64,000 nt of DNA from Parasponia andersonii (Eukaryota; Streptophyta; Magnoliopsida; Rosales; Cannabaceae): assembly GCA_002914805.1 (NCBI GenBank), contig JXTB01000046.1, positions 1,373,880-1,437,879 on the forward strand, written 5' to 3'. Made by a program: the position numbers and the translations under genes. The notes under the pieces are model-generated. The model worked only from the letters and a program-made list of their open reading frames with translations. It was not told the origin of the DNA and did not search any database. Shown piece by piece: positions 49,101-61,476 of this stretch (the stretch's first letter is position 1; every line of letters starts with the position of its first letter).

Positions 49101-51155
49101 CTGGAAGGAAACGCGCCAGAATATTTCCTAAAACATGTGATGCGGAAAAGAGACCTGTGATCCAACTAAAAACTGCAGCTCTCTTACTGTCACTAACAAT
49201 GTCTGCCTAGTGGTGGAAAGGGGCAATGTCAAATTCAAATGTTTCCTATTCAAGCTTGTCAATTGATGAGGAAGTTACTTACTGTATAAGCAACTGCAAT
49301 GCAGAAGATACTTCCTTGACTAATTATGTATGAAATCGTTCGAATCACATAGTAAGCATACACAAATTCTTTGGTATGATTCCAAGCAAGCAATGCTGCA
49401 AGACCATGAACAAAGCAGTATCAAAAAACAAAGTTAGCGAAAATCATAATGCAGATTGAATCAAAGCACTCTTGATCTTTTGAAATAAGATAAAGCATTA
49501 TGGTTCAGGAACCCACATCACATGGTAAGTAGAAATTTTTTACTTTCAACGTGACTATATTTAGTTTTTCTTTCTAGCAAGAGAAAAGAGCGGAGGGAAA
49601 AAAAGGGAGATCATTAGTAACATTGGCTGGTATTCATATTCATACCATTTTATCTTGATGCAAGCCTACTATTAATAGTGTTGTGTAAAGATCCTAAATA
49701 ACTTTACAAAACATACCAAAGGGAATTATGGTTGTCGATACAGTAAGAAGGAGCAGTGGTTTACGCCCATACTCGTCAGCAAGCTGACCAAGAAGTGGAA
49801 GCACCACCATCTTGAAAACTCCAACAATCTACGAACAAAAATAATTTTGCCATAAACATTAATTTTGATATCTTTTTAACTTCAAAAAATTCTCAGGACA
49901 ACCAAAAAAAAAAGGTTGAATAGAATTCGAAATCTCATATTATCCGAATTCATCTTAATAACGGCTACAATTCTTTATACTCATTAACCATTATTTTTTT
50001 TCAAACTATTTTGTAAAAATAAAAAGGTCTAGTAGACTATTCAGAGCTAACATAGAACAAAATCACTTGTTAAATTTATAGCTTTTACCTTGTCAATTTC
50101 CTGGTATTCATCTACTTGATTATTTTATCAATCTAATAAAAGAAGTATTTTTATTAGTATATCCCAGATCATACGCCCGCCCCATGTGCCAAAGATGCCA
50201 ACAATGTCAATTCAATGTTGTCATAATTGTACTAATACGAACCCTTCCTGAGCATTGTATTTATTTATAAACTGACATCAAGTATTTGTAGTTTTGTACA
50301 CATATTCCAGAAGGCTCCCAAAAATACAGATTTTCTTTTTTTGAAAGGGCAAAAATACAGATTATATCAACAACGGCAGATAGTTTCCAAAAAATCTACC
50401 TTTGGCTAATGAAATTAATTCAGGTTGAGGAAAAAGGACAAAATGGGGAAAAAATACAGTATTTACTTCTCATTTCATAACAAAATTTCATACAGATGAG
50501 ACTTCAGAGGTAAACCAAAACTATTGATAATGATCTTTCAAAAAAAAAAAAAAAAACTATTGATAGTGATAGTTTAAAGCTAAAATAAAAAATTAAAGTG
50601 AATGTATATTTTATTTGCATGTTGATTGAAATATATGTGCTTGTATACACAAAAGACTATATAAAGAAATTTCAACTGTCGGATAAGGACTAAAACACCA
50701 ATAATGCTACTACATATATAAACAAACTACTGTAAAATAACATAATGCATGTGTGACAGTCCACACGCAACATGTTGCTTGTTTGGTATGAAAATTCAAG
50801 AAACGAAAAGAAACCCATGTCTAACCGTTCAAAGATCAACCTTTTCTTCCTCCATTTTCCTAGCAACCAAACACATAGAGAGAAACCCACATAGAGAAGC
50901 AGAAAGAGCCAAACCAAAAAAAAAAAAAAAGAATCAAAATAAAATAAAATTAAAAATGAAAAAATATGTCACCGTTTGTTGAATTCCATTGATATAAATA
51001 GCTTCAGAGCAAGTCGATTGGCCTGGACAAAGGGCCCCAGTGGTAACATCAACAAGTACTGACACAGTCATTTCCTCAGCTATCCAATGGACACAGAGAG
51101 GCAACAACAGGTGAAACAGAGGCTTCAGCTCTCTTAAATCACTCTTCCAACCCAT
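46169..51155 (-). CDS. HIAT1/MFSD14-like major facilitator transporter
   Basis: Fourteen exons on the minus strand: 51155-50973, 49828-49717, 49395-49283, 49206-49084, 49002-48830, 48729-48654, 48144-48058, 47660-47580, 47492-47460, 47073-47020, 46900-46859, 46736-46658, 46483-46413, 46267-46169; all GT-AG, 1326 nt, 441 residues, no stop. The N-terminus ([20 protein letters not shown]) is the first membrane span; MFS motif A reads [15 protein letters not shown] in the loop between spans 2 and 3. Hydrophobic segments fit about 12 spans, with a central charged loop ([24 protein letters not shown]). It matches the plant family annotated as hippocampus-abundant-transcript-like or tetracycline-transporter-like (At2g16970, MEE15, and neighbours). 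The substrate is unknown. The start at 51155 fits the family; an in-frame ATG lies 11 codons upstream (51188). Confidence 0.9.
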
Positions 51156-51264
51156 ATCTTGGACTTGATCAATGGAACGACGATACAAATTCTATATACT
51201 TTGTTGTCGTTTTTCACAATAAGTTGTAGAGACCAGGATCTTCTGATCCTGTACAAACATATAT

Positions 51265-51266
51265 GC

Positions 51267-51306
<40 letters not shown>
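51265..51306. repeat. (AT)n microsatellite
   Basis: About 20 AT units 110 bp upstream of the transporter start codon, in its promoter or 5' UTR. Confidence 0.95.
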
Positions 51307-51310
<4 letters not shown>

Positions 51311-51498
51311 AGAAAAAGGCAAGATGGATGAGGAAGAGGAAGGAGGAATAGTCGATATTCTTGGTGGGCAAAACTTGACAAATTATATGTATGTGTACAT
51401 GCTTGTGTATTTATATGCTATATATGTGTTATATATTTATGGAAAGAAAGAGAAAAGCGGGGGTTTCCTGCGGAGTTCGAGTTGAGGACATGGGAATC

Positions 51499-51567
51499 CA
51501 CGTGGGAGCGCTTGGTGGTCGTGTGGGATGGACTTGAACGCTTGTGGCTTAGCCCAGTTGTCACGTG
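51499..51567 (-). promoter_or_regulatory. Two G-boxes upstream of the transporter gene
   Basis: CACGTG occurs at 51499-51504 and again at 51562-51567, about 345 and 410 bases upstream of the start codon. Paired ACGTG cores are typical bZIP/bHLH sites in plant promoters (ABA or light response). Function is inferred. Confidence 0.4.
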
Positions 51568-51980
51568 CCAAAAAGCCACAGACGGCTAGATGGTTATGGT
51601 TCCCTCTGTTAAGGAAAGATGTTTCTTTTTTTAATCATATTTGGTGAACTAAAGTACTATATTTAATTCTAGTGTTAACTTCTAATTGGGCAATCTTTAA
51701 TTATATGTAATACGAATAGAAATAAGGAAAATATTTCCTTTTTTATTCATTAGTGCATTCACTTACATTATTAGAACACAAATTTTAGTGAATCTCTTGC
51801 ATAATTTTTCATTTACTCTATTTCCTACTCCAACTCATTTACTCTATTTCCTACTCCAACTCTTTATCTTTACTTTTTCGGTTCTTTATCGTTGTTGATT
51901 TGTTTGTATTTATGTCCATAGTTAGTGTAAATTTATTTCCTTGGATGATGTGTCATCCACTTGAAAATAATTAGACACTA
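51568..51980. other. Intergenic, nothing recognised
   Basis: AT-rich sequence; a 24-bp direct duplication (ATTTACTCTATTTCCTACTC) lies at about 51811-51860. Confidence 0.5.
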
Positions 51981-53285
51981 AAAGTCTGTTTAGTTGTAGT
52001 AGTGGAATGATAATAGTAATAGTAATCATAATAGAATGAAAAATAATATTAATATAATTATATTATTTGGTTGAAGTGTTGGAATCAGTAACTAAATAAA
52101 TATTCTTATGTTTAATTATACGTGCAGAAGAATAGAATTAGTTGAATAATGACAAAAATATTCTTTATTTCAATTATTTTAAATTACATTTAGTATTCAA
52201 TTATTTCATTAAATTATTTTATATTTAGCATCAATTTATCTTATTAAATTATTTTATTTATTAAATTATTATTTTATTAAATTATTTTATATTTAGCAAT
52301 AAATTACATTATTTATTAAATTATTTGCATTTAGCATAACTTTATTTTATTATTTTTTAAAATTATTTTTTATTAATCAAATTATTTAGCATTTATCATT
52401 ATTTTATTTAATTTTATTAATTAAATTATTTTACATTTACTACTATTTTATTTTNTAAAATATTATTTTATTAATTTTTTTTACATTTAGAATCATTTTA
52501 ATTTACTAAATTATTTTTTATTAATTAAATTATTTTACATTTAGCATTATTATATTTTATTATTTCATTAAATTATTTTTATTAATTATTTTTTATTAAT
52601 CAAATTATTTAGCATTTATCATTATTTTATTTAATTTTATTAATTAAATTATTATTTTATTAAATTATTTTACATTTACTACTATTTTATTTTATTATTT
52701 CATTAAATTATTTAATTAATTAAATTATTATTTTATTAAATTATTTTTCATATAGCATTATTTTATTTTATTTTATTTTAAAATTTTAAATTATTTTATT
52801 AATTATTTTTATGAATTAAATTTTTATTTTATTAAAATTTATTAAATTATTTTTTTATTAAGTAAAATATTATTTTATTAATTTTTTTTACATTTAGCAT
52901 TATTTTAATTTACTAAATTATTTTTTATTAATTAAATTATTTTACATTTAGCATTATTTTATTTTATTGTTTCATTATATTATTTTTATTAATTATTTTT
53001 TATTAATTAAATTATTGTTTTATTAAATTAGTTTACATTTAACATTATTTTACTTCATTTTATTATTTTATTTTATTATTTATTTATTCAATAGTTTAAT
53101 TAAATGGTATTTCATTCCATTCCATCTTATTCCACCTAATCTTGGGTAGAATATAATTCCACCATACTTCATTCCAATGGAAAGACTTTTCCTATTTAGA
53201 TTTTCAAACCAAACAATAGAATTAGGTCATTTTAGAATTGTTTCCATTCCATTTCATTCCATTACTCCTAGCTAAACATGACCTA
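51981..53285. mobile_element. TIR-flanked element filled with AT-rich higher-order repeats
   Basis: Ends resemble each other in inverted orientation: left AGTCTGTTTAGTTGTAGTAG followed by TGGAATGA, right (reverse complement) AGGTCATGTTTAGCTAGGAG followed by TAATGGAATGA. Between them 52140-53060 is almost pure A/T, built from words such as TTACATTTAGCATTATTTTA and ATTAAATTATTTT. Long blocks recur: 52378 and 52601 (period 223), 52471 and 52878 (period 407). One undetermined base (52455) falls here, which suggests assembly difficulty. No coding capacity. Confidence 0.55.
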
Positions 53286-53729
53286 AAATTAGACCAATTC
53301 TGCTTTTCTTTTAAGTTTCTAGATATAGTTACATACCCATACGTCTATTAAAATCCACTTACAGATTAATTAGTGGCCTAACATTTTCCTCTTTATTTTC
53401 CTATTTGTTCCTCAAAATAGGTAAACAATTGAGTGAAATAGATATTCAAAAGATTTCCTAATGAGCAATGTTATGTGTATCAATGATGCCAACATTAAGA
53501 TTTAAATGATGCTTAAATTTAGAAAATATTAGGATGGTAATCATTATTAGTTATTTAGAATAATGCTATGATATACCTATAATGTATAGGATAATAACTA
53601 ATAGAAATGGGACAGTTGTCTGACAACTTTTAAAATATGTGGCATGTCTCTATTTGTAGATGGTGTTATGCACCATAGAAGGTAGTTATTCTTAACACTT
53701 TTTATTTTCTACCTGAGCTAGCAAGTAAT
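53286..53729. other. Intergenic, nothing recognised
   Basis: AT-rich sequence with no domain. Confidence 0.4.
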
Positions 53730-54223
53730 TAGGAGTGTTCAAAATCCGCACGATCCAATCCAATCCACACAATCCAATCTAATCTAATTCGCATAGTACA
53801 AATTGGATTAGATCCAAAAATTGAAATCCGCACTTCTGTGCTTTTTTTTTTATTTTGAAAAATAACCGATCCAATCTAATCTACATGTAATATACATAGT
53901 TTTAACTAAAAAATATATTATTTAATATTTTAGATTTAAATTAAGTTTAATTTTAGATTTTAATAGATTGTATTTTTATATGCATATATATGATCAATAA
54001 TTAACTAAATTTGTAAAAAAAAAAAAAAAATTCAAATTTGTGCTAAAATTTGAAGAATCCAAAACAGAAAATGACATGAAGCCCAATTTTAAAAATTTAT
54101 TTATTAAGCACAAGTAACCGATCAAAAGTAATCGATCCAATCCGTAAATGTGCAAATTAAATTGGATTGGTTTAAACGTTTTATGCGGATTAAATTGGAT
54201 GAGAAATCTGAAATCCACACCTA
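53730..54223. mobile_element. hAT-like MITE
   Basis: Left end TAGGAGTGTTCAAAATCCGC and reverse-complemented right end TAGGTGTGGATTTCAGATTT share the TAGGnGTG start usual in plant hAT termini. Internal arms carry AATCCAAT words on the left and ATTGGATT on the right (for example AATCCGC and GCGGATT), so the element can fold back. No transposase. An exact 8-bp target duplication was not found. Confidence 0.5.
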
Positions 54224-55351
54224 ATGCAGAACAGATATAAATATACTAAAAAAGTATGAATTTAATCAAATAAACAACCCTACGAGTGGTCTATACATAT
54301 TTTCGTTTTTTGATGCCTAGATTTATAGGAGAATGACGTACAAGCATTAATATGTGAGCTACTGAGTAGTATATACATATTTTCTTTTTTTGGTGACTAG
54401 ATTTATAGGTTAATGACATACAAGCATTTTACCTAGTCAAAGAGATTTTATACCATAATTATAGGATCCCAGCATTATTCTCTTACATATTATATGCCAA
54501 CATCATGGAGAGCATTATTCTCTTACATAATATATGCCAACATCATGGAGAAAGCATTATGGAAGTTGGATATTTAGATCTATTGATTAAGCAACACAAC
54601 GGGAACGAAAGTCATGCTTTGTATTAAAAACTAAAGACTAAAGTTAGCCCATATATAACAAATTTAAAAGTTCGTTTGGTCTAAAAATGTTTAATGTGAG
54701 TGATGACTTGGAAGTCCTCCGTGATTCATAATATAATTAGGTTTTTAATGCCTTTTAATGCTGTCATGATCTGCTTTTATGATTTATTAATGTTCTTATG
54801 ACTTTTGTTACATCTTAAACAAACATTAGCCATTTCATAGAGAACAATGCAAGCAATATCTCATTCCATGTCAAAAATAATAATAAAGAAAAAAGAGGTA
54901 TCTAAAGCCCAAATAAATATACCAAAGGGAAAAGTTTCATGTGTTAGTTCACTCAACACAAGTTTTTATATATAATTCTTTTCTTGAATGGGGAAAAAAA
55001 TAGAAAAGGATTGGTGTGTCAGCAGACAAGTTTGTAAACAAAAATATTTGCTGGATCTTCAGCCATACTATAGGAATTTTAATTCTGTACGGTCTTTTTT
55101 GGCTGCACTCGGGGCCCCTCTTTCCTAAATATACACCTTTTCCACATGTGCAGACATCTTATCTGTTAATAGTAGAGATAATAAGAACGTGAGAATATTT
55201 TAAATTAAGTTAAAAATAAAAATGTGAAGGAGATGCACCAGGTCTAATGTGGAACATGGACAAAAAAAAAGTCTTATTAAAGTAAAGATTTAATAATTTT
55301 AGAATAATTACAATTTTATCCATTTCATTTTATTTCATGTTTATCTTTGAC
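54224..55351. repeat. Intergenic, with short tandem duplications
   Basis: A unit of about 82 bp is duplicated at 54288-54437 (TATACATATTTTC ... CAAGCATT). A 40-bp unit (AGCATTATTCTCTTACATAT and following) is repeated at 54471-54510 and 54511-54550 with one mismatch. The rest shows nothing I can name. Confidence 0.7.
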
Positions 55352-57223
55352 TGTCACGTTCCAAGACCATGACATGGTAGCTATCATATATCCATAAAAA
55401 TCAACCTCATAAATACGAAAAATTTCAAATCTAATCATAATTAAAACCAAAATAAATTCATTCACATTCAAAATATCTCATCATAACAAAACGCTAAATC
55501 AATCTAAATTATCAATAATAATATACTAAATCTCATAAAGACAAAAGAAACTAAAACTATTATAATAATCTAATATACTTCAATAACCAACAATGTCATA
55601 ATACCAAAAATTCAATATGATAATAACTCTAAAAAGTATATTCGAGTTCTCAAACGATCTGCCTCCAAAGACGAGTTTCACTTACTGATTATTCTCTAAA
55701 TTTGAAAAAATAAAATTAAAGAATAAAAAGATGAATTCGTCAGCCTAATAAATAACCAATAATCTTAACTAGTTTGATCAAATATCTGCTATTTGAAATA
55801 TATCGTAAACATTTTTCTGAACACTCAATTTCAAAATTATTACCTTTCAAGATAATAAGTAAAATCGGTCTGAAACAATTTACAAAAATAATATATTTCA
55901 AATCTAAAGTTTCAATCTCATTTAATAATTAATAATATTTTCAAATTCTACTGTGTAGTTTTTGAGTGACTATGATCACACTTAGTCTATGCAACTTAGT
56001 TCACATTTATTATATTTAACCCATATAGCTAGGTTCACATTAATTATATTTAACCCATATAGTTAGGTCTATATTTATTATATTTAACCCCTATAATTAG
56101 GTCTATATTTAGTATGTACTTCCATATTTAACCTTTACATAATAGGTGCGCATTACATAGTCAACTAAAGATTGTTTTAATATATTCATATTCAATATGG
56201 TTCAAAAATATTTTCATATTTTTCAAAAAGTGATGAACTCTCAAATTGTCAACAATAGTAATAATCATAAACTTGATCGATTTGTACTTTCTTAAAGTAA
56301 GTACCTTAAATTATGCTTAATACAATATCTAACTTGTTGTCTATGTACATTTGATACATTCGTTATACTATCTTGCATAATCTCAACATCAAAAACTCAT
56401 AACCATTTTAAATTAATTCTAAAACTTATGAAACTTGGAGGATAATTTCTATAAATGATAAGGGTCTTTAAAGTGCCAAGAATATGGTTATAGGGTCTAT
56501 AGATGGGTCCCATAAAGTCGAGCAAACTATTGCCATGTTTTGATCTAAATACTAAGAGTTGTAAATTTTTTTCTAAATTTGTAGCGCTCAACTTGCAAGG
56601 TTATATTTTTCTGATTATAAGTCTGTTTTTGACAAATAATATACCTTTAGAAAGCTTATCTAATAAACTTTCTAATTATACTTAATAAAAACTATTGGAC
56701 TATTAAAAGCCTCTGAAAAACTAGTAACAACTTTTATTATATTTTACCATCTTAGATCAAAACTCAAAAATCTATAACTTTTAATTAAAACATCCAAATC
56801 ATATAATTTTAGTCTTGTTTCAAATCTTGCAGCAAAAATGATCACCCAAAATATAAATCATCTCTAAAATCATGACAGAAACAAAATGATACTTAAAGAA
56901 TTTTAACCCTTAAATGATGGATTAACTCCAAGAATCCTAAATAATTGATTAATAATTAATAGGGGAAGTTCTTTACCTTTAAAATTGAAAATCAACCTTC
57001 TTATAATCCTTCTTCTTCTCCCAAACTCTATGTTGTTCTTCTCTCCCTTTATAGATTATTTTTTTTTCCTCTGTCAAATTCTGAAAAATGATACGTAAAG
57101 GGTTTTTTAGTCTTTTAAATTACTTAATTATCCTTGTGTAATTAACTAAATGTCCCTTAGTCTTTAGTCTTTTGCTTTTTCATTTATTTATTTTCTTTTT
57201 TTTTAGGTATACGAGTTATTACA
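55352..57223 (-). mobile_element. Solo LTR of a Ty3/gypsy chromovirus
   Basis: Plus-strand ends TGTCACG...GTTATTACA; on the minus strand it starts TGTAATAACTCGTA, close to the common chromovirus LTR start TGTAACACCCCGTA, and ends CGTGACA. The flanks TTGAC (55347-55351) and TTAAC (57224-57228) fit a 5-bp target duplication with one G-to-A change. Length 1872 bp; no internal region or second LTR. It contains a 34-bp tandem array at about 55996-56135. Confidence 0.65.
55996..56135. repeat. 34-bp tandem repeat in solo LTR
   Basis: TATATTTAACCC recurs at 56011, 56045 and 56079 with intervening TATAGTTAGGTCTATATT-like sequence; a fourth decayed unit follows. Confidence 0.85.
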
Positions 57224-57369
57224 TTAACCATTATTTTCATGAACGACTTCATATTATATGATTTATTAATGGTAACAAATTTACTTTATCTAAAATATTT
57301 GTAAGAAATTTGTCCAAAGTTGAATTTTAAAAAATATATCAAACTACAATAATTAATAAATTTATCCCT

Positions 57370-58044
57370 GTTGAAGAAATCAGATCTCCCTTCCTCCAGC
57401 GATGTCTCTTCCTCTGGCAGCTTTTCCTCCACTCCTTCGCTAATAAGTTCCTCCTCTACAAGGAGGGGGTTTCCCTCCCTCTGGTATAGATTTTTTCTCC
57501 GTTTCTTTTCATGTTTTTAGTTTTATTGTCAAATAATCCCTCCCATGTGTGATATCAATATTCCTCCTAGATATAGATATATGGATGTCTTAGCACAACC
57601 AGATCTAAATCTATAGTAATTTATATTATTTTTAATTTTTTATTTTCCAAGAGCGTGGTTATCCTTCGTATCTGCATTATTTTTTATTCAAATCTGAAGA
57701 GTTAGTTACTATGGTGGATCGAAGCTAGTTATTATGGCAGATAGGAGTTCGCAGAATCTCTTTCAATGCATCAATCAGAGGTACCAATTCAGATTATGAA
57801 GAATCAAGATGAGCTATTGAAGAACTCTAGTTCATCATTCATAAGTTTTTCTCTAAAAACTTCCCGATGCTCCGAGATCTCTGAAAGAGTTTTATCTTCA
57901 AATTTATGAATTGTTTTCCTGATTATATTTAATCCGATAACCTTATTTTCAAATTTATGAATCGTTTTCTTGATTATATGTAACCCGATAACCTTACGTT
58001 AGTGTTAGTGTTAATGAAATTGTTTCCTTTCAAAAAAAAAAAAA
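57370..58044 (+). mobile_element. Poly(A)-ended retroposed sequence, 5'-truncated
   Basis: A GC-richer stretch beginning near 57370 ends TTAATGAAATTGTTTCCTTT followed by C and 13 A residues (58032-58044), like the 3' end of a plant LINE or a processed transcript. No ORF. It contains a 51-bp tandem duplication (57898 and 57949, TTCAAATTTATGAAT and following). The 5' limit and target duplication are unresolved. Confidence 0.4.
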
Positions 58045-60149
58045 CCATTTTGACATTTTTATGGATAATTATTATTTCTTTTAAAGAACTATACGAGGAA
58101 ATAATATTCTCAAATTAAATGTCAAAAAAATCTCAAAAGAGGTGGTTTTTTTGCCATTTACGTATATAAAGACATAATTTTATCGTTCATAAAAATCCAA
58201 CATCAATTTCAAGTGCAAAACGCAAGAGATAAAATTATAATTATCCTATGTTTTCAAACATTACAATTCTAAAAGTCAAAGTACTTGTTTTAGGGAGAAA
58301 AGAAAAAGGTAAAAAGAAATAAATGTTTGGATCGAGTTTTATTCAACAATGACAATTAATATTATATTGTACGAGTATTAACATTTAGAAACGACATTGT
58401 TTGTAAGAGAGTAATGAAAAGCGCTTCTTACAAAATTATAGACCAAATAATCGAAAATTGAAAAATCTAGACAGTCTGATATTTTTTGAAAAATTTCTGA
58501 CTAATTTAGAAAAATATTACTTTTTAAAAAAATTTTTAGAAAAATAATATGTTTAAAAAATATTTTTAAAAATATATATTTTTTTATATTTAGCATTTTT
58601 TTAATGATACTTGAGGCAAGTAAGTAGGTTACTTAGAATAACCAATTTAGTTATTTGAAGTAATTGTTCAAATTATTTCTAGTAACTCGAGTTGTTATTT
58701 TAAGTATTTTATCGGTTAATAAAAATAGTATTTTTTAAAAACTATTTTTAAAAATGATAATTTTATAATTAAATTTATAATTTTTTAAAACAATTTCAAA
58801 TTCTGAGCTTTTTCAATTTTTTTTTAAAATTACGGTAAAAAATCAAATGAGGTGGATATTATTCCTCGTTGGATTAGTTCAATAGATAAAAAAAAAAAAA
58901 AAAAAAAAAAAAAAGTGAGCCGCATCGAGAACGGAATGGCCAACGTCAGCACTTTTGAAGTAGAAGTTAAAGAATTAATCAACCCCACAAAATGATTAAT
59001 TAGTTTCCAAGTGGAGATTTTAACAAAATGTAAAAACACATGACCACTAGCACTTGAGCAAATTAACCAATTTTTTTATGAAGAACTTAAACACGTGTAA
59101 CATCATTGGCTATATAGATGCTTATAAATAATCAGCATTTTAAAAAGTAATCCGAAGTTAATGACAAAAATCAGTTTGCTTGATTATGTGACAAATTGCA
59201 CTAAACCAATTTTAATTCTATGTCAACTTTGACTTTCTTGTATTATCTACCGAAATAATAGTAATAAAAGAGGTTTGTTAACTTTATATGGGGATATAGG
59301 GTAGTGTATATTCTTCTCAAATGGATTGCCTATATAATAATCCCAGTTTGAAACAATGACTTACGCATAAGTCGTACAAAAAACAAGTGAGCTTATCACC
59401 ATGCCAAATATTTGGTAGAGGTATTTGTTTTTTTTTTAAGTTCAAAGCAAATGTTGAAAATTAACAAACAATAATCGATAAAATAATAAAAATAAAAAAA
59501 CAAAAATTAGAGTGAAAAGTCTTAATTGAAAAAAATCACTGGCAGAAAAAATTTCGCTATGTTGAAAATAAAATACAAAAGAGTAAAATACCACATGATT
59601 AAGTCAAATAAAATCAGTCTAATAAAATAGTAGAGCATGGATCACTATGTATATCGTACAATAAAATTTTCGAGTTGGAGCAAATAAAATTTGAGTTATA
59701 AAGTCTAACAACAAATTTTGGGAAATAATTGTGGGAAAATTAATAAGCTCAAATAACCAAGGGCTTAGAAAAATCTAGTAATTAATCTAGTAAGGTTGTA
59801 CTTTTGAACTTTCCATTGGTAAACAGCCAAATTTAGTAAATAAATTGGATATCTAGCCTTTGATAATTAGATCGTTATCACGTTGTCCTTCGTGTCAGGA
59901 AAGCAAAGGGGAAAAAGAAGTAAAGGCTACCTTTGCATCAATGTACCACAGGTAAAGCTAACAAGCAAAGCTTTCCACAAAGAGAATAGGCAAGCAAGCA
60001 ATAAGAAAAGTGAAAAGGAGTGGCTCACATTAGAAAAACAGATCCCAGTTGTGCTCAAGCTTATGATTATCGTCACGTTGCAAAAGCTTATAGAAGTATC
60101 GGTTTCTATATCTAGAGAATATGAATATGGGTGCGAATTCTTAAAGGCC
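58045..60149. other. Intergenic, AT-rich
   Basis: No gene recognised. Runs of A/T with short self-complementary stretches lie at 58500-58800, and a 28-base poly(A) run at about 58887-58914. The 105-codon frame at 59883-60200 has no recognisable domain and runs into the SINE. Confidence 0.4.
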
Positions 60150-60161
60150 TATATTCTTATC

Positions 60162-60516
60162 TTCATTTTTTTGTTTTTTATTTTTTTATTTTTTACATGA
60201 TAAGAAAAAAAGAAGAAGGGGACGAAGTATTTCTGTTTAAGAATTACTCTAAGAACTCTCAGTCCCGTTAACGAAAATATTCACTGAGTGCCCTTTGAGG
60301 CAGACTTTATCCAAGGACAGAACATGTTACCTCAACCGCACTGAGTATCACTACTAGCAAAGATTGCGTGAAGTGTGATCCTATGCACTCTACATTGTGT
60401 ATTAGGCTGGCTGGATCAAGCCATCACATTTAAAATCCTAAAGGGCTAACCAGTACTCAAACCTTGACCACAGCCATCCACAAACCAATACTAACCACTA
60501 GACCACTCCACTCGGT
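60162..60516 (-). mobile_element. tRNA-derived SINE
   Basis: On the minus strand the 5' end reads CGAGTGGAGTGGTCTAGTGG then TTAGTAT, a tRNA-like A box (TGGTCTAGTGG), followed about 30 bases on by AAGGTTTGAGT, a decayed B box. A 3' A-rich tail lies at 60162-60197. Flanks are near-identical: 60517-60529 (TGTATTCCTTATC) and 60150-60161 (TATATTCTTATC), a target duplication of about 12-13 bp. SINEs are transcribed by RNA polymerase III and copied by LINE enzymes. Confidence 0.7.
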
Positions 60517-60529
60517 TGTATTCCTTATC

Positions 60530-61230
60530 AAATACTAGCTATGTCGATTCCATTTATTAAAGAACTTCCGAGTACAACCCAAAGTAGAAGCCAAAGTTGG
60601 ACAAAGATAATATCTACATTCTCTAAACTACGACCACCGTTTATGAGTAAAATCCGGTTTGCATTTCATAGACAAGATTTCTCTAGTGTTTGGTACTCCA
60701 CACCATTTGCTTTTAACGAGCTATCTTGAGTTACATTTTTACTTCAGACAAAATATACGTGTTTACGCTTAAAAGTATAGATCCGTGTATATTCTTCTAT
60801 ATATTGAAATCAAACTAAGATGACCAAACTGCCATAGCAAAACCAACTTAACAGCTATACTCTACTCTGGAGTAGTGCACATTCATGCACGGTACTCATC
60901 TAAATCCAATTTTTTTTTTTTTTTTTCCTTTTGGACATCTAAAGCCAAAATTAAATGAATTAAGCAGATCATTTTTGCTTCCACAATGATCATCATAAAC
61001 CGATGTCTCATATGTCATGATATAAATTATCATAAAAACAACACCACCAAAATATAACAGGACTGTATTATCAGCTAATCACCATATTGCAATCTAAATC
61101 ATTCCAGTGTGAAAAACTCTTAATACAATCAGCCAAACCAATTCTATAGTCGTATATGTGTATATGTCTGTCGAAAAAGATGAGGAAACTTTAAAAAGAA
61201 ATAAAATTTATTGGGAATTCCAAAATTCGA
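60530..61230. other. Intergenic, nothing recognised
   Basis: No domain or repeat apart from a poly(T) run near 60910-60926. Confidence 0.4.
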
Positions 61231-61476
61231 CTGGCCGTATACAAGACAACAGTAGAATTAATGAGACATAAGGCAGTCAATAATCCTGTTAGTAAAACAA
61301 TACTCATGAAATCTTAATCTTCCTACTCTGCATCTTCTTGGTAACCATTTCATATCAGTAATTGTAATTCTACAGACTCGACATAAACATCTTTATTTCC
61401 TGTACAGGAAAGTGTATCCCAACTACCTTTTGAGCTAAACTCAATAAGAATTTTGCAAATAAAGTGTCTTGTTCAC
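61231..61476 (-). other. Probable 3' UTR of the NFU gene
   Basis: Sequence downstream of the TAG stop at 61477-61479. End not resolved. Confidence 0.4.

Noticed and set aside
59883-60200. 105-codon plus-strand frame as a gene
   Set aside because: Low-complexity lysine-rich translation, no domain, and its end lies in the A-rich tail of a SINE.
60460-60516. A tRNA gene on the minus strand
   Set aside because: Only the A- and B-box-like parts match; no cloverleaf with acceptor stem can be drawn, and the sequence is flanked by a SINE tail and target duplication.
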